NCBI GenBank assembly: GCA_900313125.1
Contig: OMPZ01000164.1
Location: 1-5,757 of the forward strand
DNA length: 5,757 bases
Direction: 5' to 3'
DNA from: an uncultured Eubacteriales bacterium
GTDB taxonomy: Bacteria; Bacillota; Clostridia; Oscillospirales; Acutalibacteraceae
In this document: positions 1-4,813 of the stretch, in pieces
Position numbering within the stretch: the stretch's first letter is position 1
Layout of the letters: each line of letters opens with the position of its first letter
The notes under the pieces: model-generated
The model's input: only the letters and a program-made list of their open reading frames with translations
The model's database searches: none
Told to the model about the DNA's origin: nothing
Made by a program: the position numbers and the translations under genes

Positions 1-273
1 ATGTCGAAGCCGATCCTCGTTTACACAGTCCTCACCGCGTTCATTGGTCCGTGGTGCGACTTTATCCTCGTTAAGATCATCATGGGCGACAAGCGTGACA
101 ACTACACCGTTGCCGTAGGTCTCCAGAAGATGGTCGATAAGGAGTATAAGCAGGTTTACTTCAAGCAGTTTTTGTCCGGCTCCGTGCTCGTAGCGATCCC
201 GATCACGATCCTGTTCCTCAAGATGCAGAACTACTATGTAGAGGGCGTTACAGCCGGCGGCGTCAAGGGTTAA
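1..273 (+). CDS. malG: Sugar ABC transporter permease, MalG family, C-terminal fragment
   Basis: This is the last 90 codons of an inner-membrane permease of the MalG/binding-protein-dependent transport family, which imports maltose/maltodextrin or a related oligosaccharide with a partner permease, a lipoprotein binding protein and an ATPase. Visible in sequence: a hydrophobic segment at about residues 5-28 containing the family-typical GPW-DF stretch, the 'YTVAVGLQ' segment (35-42), a last membrane helix at about 58-73, and the classic MalG ending 'GVTAGGVKG'. Full-length relatives are roughly 280-300 residues, so the gene starts upstream of the window; the ATG at base 1 is most likely an internal Met. 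The EAA loop that contacts the ATPase would lie outside the window. Substrate specificity is inferred from family resemblance and from the amylase at the far end of the window, not proven. Confidence 0.88.
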   Translation: MSKPILVYTVLTAFIGPWCDFILVKIIMGDKRDNYTVAVGLQKMVDKEYKQVYFKQFLSGSVLVAIPITILFLKMQNYYVEGVTAGGVKG

Positions 274-307
274 TATTTCTCATGCCCTGAACGACTATAT
301 TCAGAAA

Positions 308-329
308 AAATGCCGATGCAGCGGCATTT
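308..329 (-). terminator. Hairpin after the permease gene, better oriented as a minus-strand terminator
   Basis: An 8-bp perfect stem AAATGCCG/CGGCATTT (308-315 with 322-329) encloses a 6-nt loop, 34 nt past the permease stop. On the + strand the stem is followed by only three T and then GATG. Read on the minus strand, the stem runs into a T-tract (complement of the A-run at 305-310), the layout of an intrinsic terminator. No minus-strand gene is seen in the window to need it, so it may instead act as an mRNA 3'-end stabiliser or alternative fold for the permease transcript. Confidence 0.45.
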
Positions 330-351
330 GATGATACATAGCTCATTCTAT

Positions 352-388
352 GCGGCATCTGCCACGGTTTTAGGCGGATGCCGCTTTT
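352..388 (+). terminator. Rho-independent terminator of the permease operon
   Basis: A 12-bp stem (352-363 with 373-384, one T-G wobble at 360/376) with a 9-nt loop is followed directly by TTTT at 385-388. It lies about 80 nt after the permease stop and before the VanZ-like gene, so it most likely ends the sugar-transport transcript. The T-tract is short, so some read-through into the next gene is possible. Confidence 0.7.
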
Positions 389-438
389 GGCGTTGATAAA
401 TGAGAGGAAAGAAAAGAAATATTTCGGGGGAATGACGT

Positions 439-1008
439 TTGAGAGAACGATTTTTTGCGATCCCGCTAAACAAGTTTACAGCGTGTATGATAGCCGCCTG
501 CGCCGTATGGCTTATTGCCTGCGCGGCGCTTCACTTTGCGTCCGATAAACTCGACCGTCCAAGGCTTTTGAAGATCTGGAGGATCGTCAACGCGGCGGCG
601 GCAGCCGCGACAGTGATAATAATACTCACCCTGACGCTGCTTGAGCGCAGTAAAATGGGGGCGCGGCAAAGTATGCTCGAACCGTTCCACACGATAAAGC
701 TCGCGTTTAAAAACGCGTCTAATCGTCAGGAAAAGCTGCTCAACGTCTATGTGTTCATACCGTTCGGCGCGTTTATCTCGGCGGCGCTCGAAGGAAGAGT
801 GAAGCTTCGCCCCGCTGTCATAACGATCGCGGGTATGATCTTTTCATTAATAGTAGAAACAAGTCAGTACATATTTTATCTCGGGCAGGCGGAGACGGAC
901 GACGTTATAACAAACACCGCAGGCACGCTCATCGGCGTACTGCTCTGTGTTATCGGCGAATTTATCGTGAAAACGCCGAAAAAACGACTTTTGAATAAAA
1001 AAAAATAA
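439..1008 (+). CDS. VanZ-like family membrane protein
   Basis: A 189-residue integral membrane protein of the VanZ-like family. The founding member VanZ gives low-level teicoplanin resistance; for most members the role is unknown. Family marks visible: 'LNVYVFIPFG' (101-110), then a helix leading to 'IVETSQ' (138-143), then the acidic 'DDVITNTAGTLIG' block (154-166). Predicted membrane segments lie at about 14-33, 49-68, 102-117, 125-147 and 160-177, with a basic tail (KTPKKRLLNKKK). The start is TTG at 439, preceded by GGGGGAA at 426-432 with normal spacing; the ATG at 432 is out of frame and the first in-frame ATG (487) would cut into the first helix. It stands alone between a terminator and the AT-rich spacer. 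No promoter of its own was recognised, so it may depend on read-through. A role in antibiotic resistance should not be assumed. Confidence 0.85.
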   Translation: MRERFFAIPLNKFTACMIAACAVWLIACAALHFASDKLDRPRLLKIWRIVNAAAAAATVIIILTLTLLERSKMGARQSMLEPFHTIKLAFKNASNRQEKLLNVYVFIPFGAFISAALEGRVKLRPAVITIAGMIFSLIVETSQYIFYLGQAETDDVITNTAGTLIGVLLCVIGEFIVKTPKKRLLNKKK

Positions 1009-1163
1009 GGCGGCATATATATAGGGAACACACCGCGGCGGGAATTTGGAAGGAATAATTTAAAAATCAAGTTTAAAATATGGAAAATATAATAAAATTT
1101 AATTATATTTAGAAATAATAACTTTCAATACGATATTTTTTTAAATTAAAATCAAAAAAACTC
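1009..1163. other. AT-rich spacer upstream of the sortase operon promoter
   Basis: About 155 bases without a gene. After a short GC-richer patch (1032-1042) the sequence is almost pure A/T with repeated A and T runs up to the -35 box at 1164. Such A/T tracts next to a strong promoter could serve as an UP element or as bent DNA. No clear terminator for the VanZ-like gene was found here. Confidence 0.5.
1085..1110. repeat. AT-only inverted repeat upstream of the sortase operon
   Basis: Perfect 9-bp arms AAATATAAT (1085-1093) and ATTATATTT (1102-1110) flank an 8-nt centre that is itself partly self-complementary, giving a near-palindrome of 26 bases. It lies about 55 bases upstream of the -35 box. 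It could be a regulator binding site, but in such an A/T-rich tract a chance palindrome is quite possible. Confidence 0.3.
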
Positions 1164-1192
1164 TTTACAAAATTGTTATAAGGTGATACAAT
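1164..1192 (+). promoter_or_regulatory. Sigma-A promoter of the sortase operon, extended -10
   Basis: The -35 box TTTACA (1164-1169) and -10 box TACAAT (1187-1192) are separated by exactly 17 nt, and a TG at 1184-1185 makes an extended -10 (TGATACAAT). Transcription should start near 1199, giving a leader of about 67 nt before the ATG at 1267. The A/T-rich tract upstream may strengthen it. It would drive the substrate, sortase and LCP genes as one message. Confidence 0.8.
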
Positions 1193-1250
1193 AAAACAAA
1201 GTGGTTTACTATTTCCGCTTTAAACATCAACCGAAGAGGAATTATTTATT

Positions 1251-1257
1251 AGGAGGT
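1251..1257 (+). promoter_or_regulatory. Strong ribosome binding site that sets the start of the sorting-signal protein
   Basis: AGGAGGT at 1251-1257, nine nt before ATG 1267. It decides against the in-frame GTG at 1201, which has no ribosome binding site and sits almost on the predicted transcription start. Confidence 0.85.
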
Positions 1258-1266
1258 AATTTTACG

Positions 1267-1584
1267 ATGAAAAAGTTAATGGCAGTTCTTCTTTGCGCTA
1301 TGCTCGTTTCCGGCTGCGCTCTTACTGCAAGTGCGTATGACAGCCCCGATGTACATGGCGGTTCCGATACAACCGGCAGCGATAACGGCGGCGACGCTGA
1401 CGGCGGCAAGGACAAGGGCTCTGATTCTGATAAGAATGGCAGCAGCAACGGTTCTTCGAGCAAAAACAGCTCCACTTCTCCTAAGACAGGTGCTCCTGTA
1501 TCTTACGGCGTTCTCATGGCAGCTGCAGCACTCGCATTCGGCGGCGTGGCTCTTTCTTCCAAGAAGAAGATCGAAGAGAACTGA
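1267..1584 (+). CDS. Small secreted protein with SPKTG cell-wall sorting signal (sortase B substrate)
   Basis: A 105-residue exported protein, probably covalently anchored to peptidoglycan. Order of parts: basic start and hydrophobic signal sequence (1-20), a possible signal-peptidase-I site ASA|YD (21-24), a low-complexity Gly/Ser/Asp/Asn/Lys-rich linker (about 25-69), then a sorting signal: SPKTG (71-75), hydrophobic stretch (about 77-96), and charged tail SSKKKIEEN. SPxTG-type motifs are known to be used by class B sortase in Clostridioides difficile, and a class B sortase is encoded six bases downstream, so pairing is likely. Odd point: the signal sequence also carries a lipobox-like VSGC (14-17), so lipidation at Cys17 is an alternative. 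There is no folded domain; the linker could be a spacer, a glycan acceptor, or a wall-structuring peptide. It is the first gene of the operon, with the strongest ribosome binding site, suggesting it is made in excess over the sortase. Its biological function is unknown. Confidence 0.85.
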   Translation: MKKLMAVLLCAMLVSGCALTASAYDSPDVHGGSDTTGSDNGGDADGGKDKGSDSDKNGSSNGSSSKNSSTSPKTGAPVSYGVLMAAAALAFGGVALSSKKKIEEN

Positions 1585-1590
1585 TCCTGA

Positions 1591-2460
1591 ATGAAAAAAG
1601 ACAGAAAAAAGCTATGGGCCGTTGTCTGGGTGACGTCTATACTGCTGGTGATAGCAGCCCTCTCTGCGCTTTGTTTTTATCTTTTTAAGATGTACAGCGC
1701 GGGGCGCAGCTATGACGATATCAGCTCGATAATGTACTCGAGCGCGGTCTCGTCTGAACCTTCCGACGAGCCCATTAGCTCTTTGATGTCAGATTCTGAG
1801 ACCAAATCTGAGACCGTCTCCAAAAAGGCGGTCAGTTCGGTGTCTACCGATACAGATGTGGTCAACGGCGGTGTGAATTTCACCGAGCTGTGGAAGGTCA
1901 ATACGGACATTTACGCGTGGATAAAGATCCCCAATACTTATGTGGATTATCCCGTTCTTCAGACGGACGGAGACGACTCCTTCTATCTGGAGCACAATTA
2001 CAAAAAACAGTACGAGTTTGCCGGGAGTATCTATTCCGAAAAGCTGAACAGCAAGGATTTCGATGATCCCAACACGCTGCTTTACGGACATAATATGCTC
2101 AACGGCACTATGTTTGCCACGCTGCACTATTTCCGCGATCCCAACTTTTTCGCGGCGAATCCGTATATCTACATTTACCTGCCCGACAGAACTCTGACCT
2201 ATGAGATTTTTTCGGCTTACGAATATGACGACAGACATATTCTCTATTCGTTTGATTTCAGCGATGAGGACGTCTACGCCGAGTATCTCGAGTATGCTAC
2301 CAACCCCACCGAGTCAATGATGTGCAACAGACGAGACATCGAGGTCACGACCGATGACAAGATCATCACGCTCAGCACCTGTCTCGGAAATATAGAAACA
2401 TCAAGATATCTTGTTCAAGGAGTTTTGATCAGCGATGAGCCGGCAAGAGCCTCAGAGTAA
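1591..2460 (+). CDS. srtB: Class B sortase
   Basis: A 289-residue membrane-anchored transpeptidase that cleaves a sorting motif between Thr and Gly and links the protein to peptidoglycan outside the cell. Visible parts: basic N-terminus and one membrane helix (about 9-32, N-in), a Ser/Thr/acid-rich stalk (about 38-92), then the sortase domain (about 97-283). Catalytic residues are in place: His167 in 'LLYGHNM', Cys264 in 'TLSTC' and Arg272 in 'SRYLVQG'. The 'YAWIKIPNTYVDYPVLQ' segment (108-124) is typical of class B rather than class A enzymes. The gene begins six bases after the SPKTG protein stops; its own ribosome binding site is weak (GAAGAG around 1574-1579), so translational coupling is likely. 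Its 3' end overlaps the LCP gene. It is intact, with no missing catalytic residue. The longer-than-usual stalk may position the domain above the membrane. It could also anchor substrates encoded elsewhere. Confidence 0.93.
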   Translation: MKKDRKKLWAVVWVTSILLVIAALSALCFYLFKMYSAGRSYDDISSIMYSSAVSSEPSDEPISSLMSDSETKSETVSKKAVSSVSTDTDVVNGGVNFTELWKVNTDIYAWIKIPNTYVDYPVLQTDGDDSFYLEHNYKKQYEFAGSIYSEKLNSKDFDDPNTLLYGHNMLNGTMFATLHYFRDPNFFAANPYIYIYLPDRTLTYEIFSAYEYDDRHILYSFDFSDEDVYAEYLEYATNPTESMMCNRRDIEVTTDDKIITLSTCLGNIETSRYLVQGVLISDEPARASE

Positions 2461-3571
2461 CATTCCGAGCCGTTTCGGCGGCGAGGAGACGACAAATCAA
2501 AAGAAGCCAAAAAAGAAAAATAAAGCATTAAAAGTTTTCGGCGTCATAGCTGCAGTGATCATTTCATTATTGGTGATCGTTGCCGTGACGCTGATCGTGC
2601 TTATGTATAAAGGACGCAGCGCCGCGCTTTCCGGCAATAAGGATACGAGCGCGATCACCGTTCCCGAGGAGACGGCTGCGACCGTTGAGAAGGTCGATAC
2701 CGATTCCGATACGAATACTTACATATATTATAATGATAAGAAGTATATGTATAACGACAAGGTGACGACGATCCTTTTTGCGGGCGTCGATAAGCACCTT
2801 GACGAGCAGGACGGCTCGTTCGGCTCTGCCGGACAGGCTGACTGTATTTTCGTTGCGGCGCTCAACACCGAGACGGGTGAGTATAAGCTTATGGCGATCT
2901 CGCGCGATACGATGATCGACGTAAACATTCTTTCCCCGAGCGGTGAGTTTACCGGCACCGAGAAAAAGCAGGTTTGTCTTGCTTACGGCTACGGCGACGG
3001 CAAAGAGGGGAGCTGCGAGAATCTCAAGAAGTCCGTTTCGCGTATATTGCTCGGTGTCCCAGTCAATTCCTACGCGGCGGTAGATCTCGACGCTATTCCG
3101 ATCCTGAATGACGCGGTCGGCGGCGTTCACGTCGTTGTGAACGAAGATCTTACATGGCGCGACCCGTCACTTTGGGAAGGCGCAGATCTCATACTTGACG
3201 GTACACAGGCAGAGCATTTTGTCCGTGCCCGTGACGTTAAAGGCGACGAGAACCAGAACAACCTGCGAATGGAGCGTCAGAAGATCTATCTGACAAACTT
3301 CATCAAGCAGACTCTCACTATGACGCGCGAGGATATCAAAACGCCGCTGTCGATGTACAACAGCGTGAAGGATTACGTTGTGACGGATATCGACGCGTCG
3401 ATGATAACGTACTACACGAGTATTTTCCTCAAGACGGGCTTCTCCGCCGAGGACAACCTTATCAAGATCCCGGGTACGACCACCCATGGCGAACGTTATG
3501 CCGAGTATTACACCGACAACGAAGCCCTGTTCGACCTGATACTTGATACATATTATATCGAAGTTAAATAA
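2435..3571 (+). CDS. LytR-CpsA-Psr (LCP) family glycopolymer transferase
   Basis: A 378-residue membrane protein. LCP enzymes transfer polyprenyl-phosphate-linked glycans (teichoic acid, capsule) to peptidoglycan, and in Actinomyces oris one glycosylates a sortase-anchored protein. Visible parts: a basic cytoplasmic N-terminus (Lys-rich at 23-30), a single membrane helix (about 34-58), a variable linker to about 105, then the LCP catalytic domain (about 108-293). Conserved features: 'TTILFAGVD' (111-119), Asp136, 'AISRDT' (154-159) with the Arg-Asp pair, 'NDAVGGVHVVV' (225-235), 'LDGTQAEHFVRARD' (254-267) and the 'NLRMERQ' box (276-282) with its Arg residues. The start ATG lies inside the sortase gene (26-nt overlap) with AAGGAG at 2417-2422 in front, so it is co-translated with the sortase. 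It is full length for a minimal LCP protein. The acceptor and glycan are not known; the neighbour genes suggest a link to the anchored SPKTG protein. Confidence 0.9.
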   Translation: MSRQEPQSNIPSRFGGEETTNQKKPKKKNKALKVFGVIAAVIISLLVIVAVTLIVLMYKGRSAALSGNKDTSAITVPEETAATVEKVDTDSDTNTYIYYNDKKYMYNDKVTTILFAGVDKHLDEQDGSFGSAGQADCIFVAALNTETGEYKLMAISRDTMIDVNILSPSGEFTGTEKKQVCLAYGYGDGKEGSCENLKKSVSRILLGVPVNSYAAVDLDAIPILNDAVGGVHVVVNEDLTWRDPSLWEGADLILDGTQAEHFVRARDVKGDENQNNLRMERQKIYLTNFIKQTLTMTREDIKTPLSMYNSVKDYVVTDIDASMITYYTSIFLKTGFSAEDNLIKIPGTTTHGERYAEYYTDNEALFDLILDTYYIEVK

Positions 3572-3573
3572 AT

Positions 3574-3640
3574 AAAGCCGCCTTGATCCGCGTCATGGGC
3601 TTGTTTCACAGCCTTTAGTAGATCCGGGCGGCTTCTGTTT
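3574..3640 (+). terminator. Imperfect terminator-like hairpin after the LCP gene
   Basis: An 8-bp outer stem AAGCCGCC/GGCGGCTT (3575-3582 with 3627-3634) starts 3 nt after the LCP stop. Inside it, GATC 3585-3588 can pair with 3621-3624, and a small hairpin forms at 3598-3613 (GGC...GCC). The tail CTGTTTAATT is only moderately T-rich. It most likely ends the sortase operon, but the large branched loop makes it a less typical intrinsic terminator. Confidence 0.6.
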
Positions 3641-3687
3641 AATTATCGTTTCCAGTAACTTAAGAAAGATTTTTTATGAACCGAAGG

Positions 3688-3779
3688 GGTGCAGGGGTGC
3701 GGTCTGCCTGAGGCAGACGTTGCCGAAGGCAACAGCACCGACCGACGTGGCAGCGGAGACCGACCGGAAAGCACCTGCA
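3688..3779 (+). repeat. GC-rich multi-hairpin element between operons (structured RNA or interspersed repeat)
   Basis: Within the 298-base gap before the PqqD-like gene lies a strikingly self-complementary block. Two back-to-back perfect hairpins, GTCTGCC-TGA-GGCAGAC (3702-3718) and GTTGCC-GAA-GGCAAC (3719-3733), are enclosed by GGTGC (3696-3700)/GCACC (3735-3739), a compact three-way junction. TGCAGG (3690-3695) can pair with CCTGCA (3774-3779) as an outer closing stem. Its GC-rich composition contrasts with the AT-rich flanks (3641-3679 and 3780-3857). It could be a folded RNA, a REP/MITE-like dispersed element, or part of a leader for the next gene. The family was not recognised. No protein-coding gene is supported here. 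Confidence 0.55.
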
Positions 3780-3857
3780 AATGCTTTAAAGAAATTAAAG
3801 TCTAATAAATCTCATTGAGTTGTGGAGAGTGATTTTATTAGTAGTTTTATATGAAAA

Positions 3858-3865
3858 GAGGTGAT
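3858..3865 (+). promoter_or_regulatory. Ribosome binding site that sets a TTG start for the PqqD-like gene
   Basis: GAGGTGAT is an eight-base perfect match to the complement of the 16S rRNA 3' end. It overlaps the in-frame GTG at 3861, which therefore cannot be the start; the TTG at 3870 is correctly spaced. Confidence 0.75.
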
Positions 3866-3869
3866 CGCC

Positions 3870-4136
3870 TTGAAACTCAGAAAGGGCTTTGTTACTTACA
3901 CTTCCGACGGCGAGCAGCTTATGGTTGCGGCGGGTCCCGCGGCGAAGCTTTTCCACGGAATGGTAAAAAGCAACGAGACGGCAGCGTTTATCGTTGACAA
4001 GCTTAAAAAAGAAACGACTGTTGAAAAGATCGTTGACGCGCTCTGCGGCGAATACGAGGTAGACCGCGAAACGGCATCTGCTGACGTCAATAAGATCATC
4101 GACCGCCTGCGTTCGATAGGGGCGATAGATGAGTAA
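3870..4136 (+). CDS. PqqD-domain protein (RiPP recognition element fold), stand-alone
   Basis: An 88-residue small protein of the PqqD family, a winged-helix-like fold that binds the leader of ribosomal peptide precursors and presents it to a modifying enzyme (known for PqqD and other RRE domains). Visible: the family start 'MKLRKGF', a beta-rich first third (about 1-24), a helix-forming centre with 'ETAAFIVDKLKK' (36-47), 'TVEKIVDALCGEYEVD' (50-65) and the C-terminal helix 'VNKIIDRLRSIGAI' (72-85). The whole protein is the domain; no fusion. The TTG start is chosen from the ribosome binding site at 3858-3865. The stop overlaps the next start by 8 nt, so the two genes are translationally coupled. 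No radical SAM enzyme, transporter or clear precursor gene is seen nearby, which makes its partner peptide unknown. No convincing promoter was found upstream. Confidence 0.8.
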   Translation: MKLRKGFVTYTSDGEQLMVAAGPAAKLFHGMVKSNETAAFIVDKLKKETTVEKIVDALCGEYEVDRETASADVNKIIDRLRSIGAIDE

Positions 4137-4605
4137 GCCGGAGCAGCTCAGCTACGAAGAGGTGCTCGAACGCGAGGGCAAGCTCGTCGCGTTCAATTCC
4201 GGCGTAAGTATGCTGCCGCTCCTGCGCCAGGGGCGCGACCTCATGGTCATTGTGAAAAAGGGCGGGGAGCGCTGCAAAAAGTACGACGCCGTGCTGTACA
4301 AAAGCGGCGGAAGGTACGTTATGCACCGCGTGATAAAGGTGCGCGAGAACGATTACGTTATCGTCGGCGACAATTGCCGCATTTTTGAGTACGGCATTAC
4401 CGACGATGATATTCTCGGCATACTTGTCGCTGTTGTGCGCGACGGCAAGCGCGAGCTGAAAATGGACTCGCTGACCTGCCGCGGATATGCCCATCTTTGG
4501 TGCGATCTCTTTCCGCTGAGGGCGTTTCTCATAAGGATAAGGGAGCTTGTGCGCGCTGTTTTGCGGCGGTTAAAGCGGCTTTTTGACCGTGAAAAGTCTC
4601 GGTAA
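4129..4605 (+). CDS. S24/S26-family (signal-peptidase-like) serine peptidase, Ser/His type
   Basis: A 158-residue protein related to type I signal peptidases. Visible: 'SGVSMLP' (24-30) with the likely nucleophile Ser27; 'VMHRVIKV' (64-71) with His66 where bacterial enzymes of the LepB type have Lys but SipW/Sec11-type (ER-type) enzymes have His; and 'VIVGDNC' (77-83), the GD(N) box. Unlike ordinary signal peptidases there is no membrane helix before the Ser box; instead the C-terminus (about 121-152) is hydrophobic and strongly Arg-rich, possibly a membrane-peripheral amphipathic helix. It starts 8 nt inside the PqqD-like gene, with TAGGGG at 4117-4122 as ribosome binding site. The coupling suggests it cleaves a peptide bound by the PqqD-like protein, or regulates such a pathway by self-cleavage; this is inference. 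Activity without the Lys is plausible by analogy to ER-type enzymes, but not shown. Confidence 0.78.
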   Translation: MSKPEQLSYEEVLEREGKLVAFNSGVSMLPLLRQGRDLMVIVKKGGERCKKYDAVLYKSGGRYVMHRVIKVRENDYVIVGDNCRIFEYGITDDDILGILVAVVRDGKRELKMDSLTCRGYAHLWCDLFPLRAFLIRIRELVRAVLRRLKRLFDREKSR

Positions 4606-4615
4606 ATATACCGAG
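4598..4615 (+). other. Hairpin spanning the S26-peptidase stop codon
   Basis: CTCGGTA (4598-4604) pairs perfectly with TACCGAG (4609-4615), loop AATA, with the TAA stop at 4603-4605 inside it. There is no T-tract after it, so it is not the terminator; it may protect the mRNA end or be incidental. Confidence 0.35.
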
Positions 4616-4671
4616 AAGCGCTTGCGGCTGGTGCGGGCAGAAAAAGCTCGGAACATTAAAAAAACGGCTTG

Positions 4672-4698
4672 ACGAGGGGATTTTCCCCTCGTTTTTTT
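4672..4698 (+). terminator. Strong Rho-independent terminator of the PqqD/S26 operon
   Basis: A perfect 8-bp stem ACGAGGGG/CCCCTCGT (4672-4679 with 4685-4692) with loop ATTTT is followed by an unbroken T-run to 4698. An A-run at 4658-4664 precedes it. It insulates the peptidase operon from the amylase promoter about 80 nt downstream. Confidence 0.93.
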
Positions 4699-4778
4699 AT
4701 GAAAAATTTATGCCTGAAATTTTTAGTGAACGTCAGAAAAAATTCAGAAATCTATCACAAAGAAAGCGAAAAATCTAC

Positions 4779-4807
4779 TTGACATATTCTGGTTTTCATT
4801 CTATAAT
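4779..4807 (+). promoter_or_regulatory. Perfect-consensus sigma-A promoter of the amylase gene
   Basis: TTGACA (4779-4784) and TATAAT (4802-4807) match the housekeeping consensus at all twelve positions with an ideal 17-nt spacer. Transcription should start near 4814. Such an unattenuated promoter suggests high basal expression, with control (if any) by a repressor or through the long leader. No convincing CcpA cre site was found beside it. Confidence 0.88.
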
Positions 4808-4813
4808 GGTATC

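Noticed and set aside
1201..1266. Extended GTG start giving the sorting-signal protein 22 extra residues
   Set aside because: The GTG is about two bases after the predicted transcription start and has no ribosome binding site. The ATG at 1267 has AGGAGGT and gives a normal signal peptide.
1331..1594. 87-codon + strand open frame overlapping the sorting-signal gene
   Set aside because: It is a shadow frame with Ala/Thr/Arg-rich low-complexity content; the overlapped frame has a signal peptide, sorting signal and strong ribosome binding site.
2567..3130. Minus-strand open frame of 187 codons inside the LCP gene
   Set aside because: It is antisense to conserved LCP motifs, has no ribosome binding site, and its translated residues show no family features.
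3720..3818. TTG-started 32-residue Ala/Lys/Thr-rich peptide just upstream of the PqqD-like gene (possible RiPP precursor)
   Set aside because: Its first codons lie within the perfect hairpins at 3719-3733, so the residues are dictated by the palindrome. It has no Cys and no evident leader/core organisation. Kept only as a remote possibility.
3815..3850. Possible promoter for the PqqD-like gene starting with TTGAGT
   Set aside because: No -10 box lies at proper spacing; candidates TATTAG and TTTATA are poor or badly spaced.
4760..4776. Possible CcpA cre site (AAAGCG core) beside the amylase promoter
   Set aside because: Only the left half matches the consensus; the right half is an A-run, so support is too weak.
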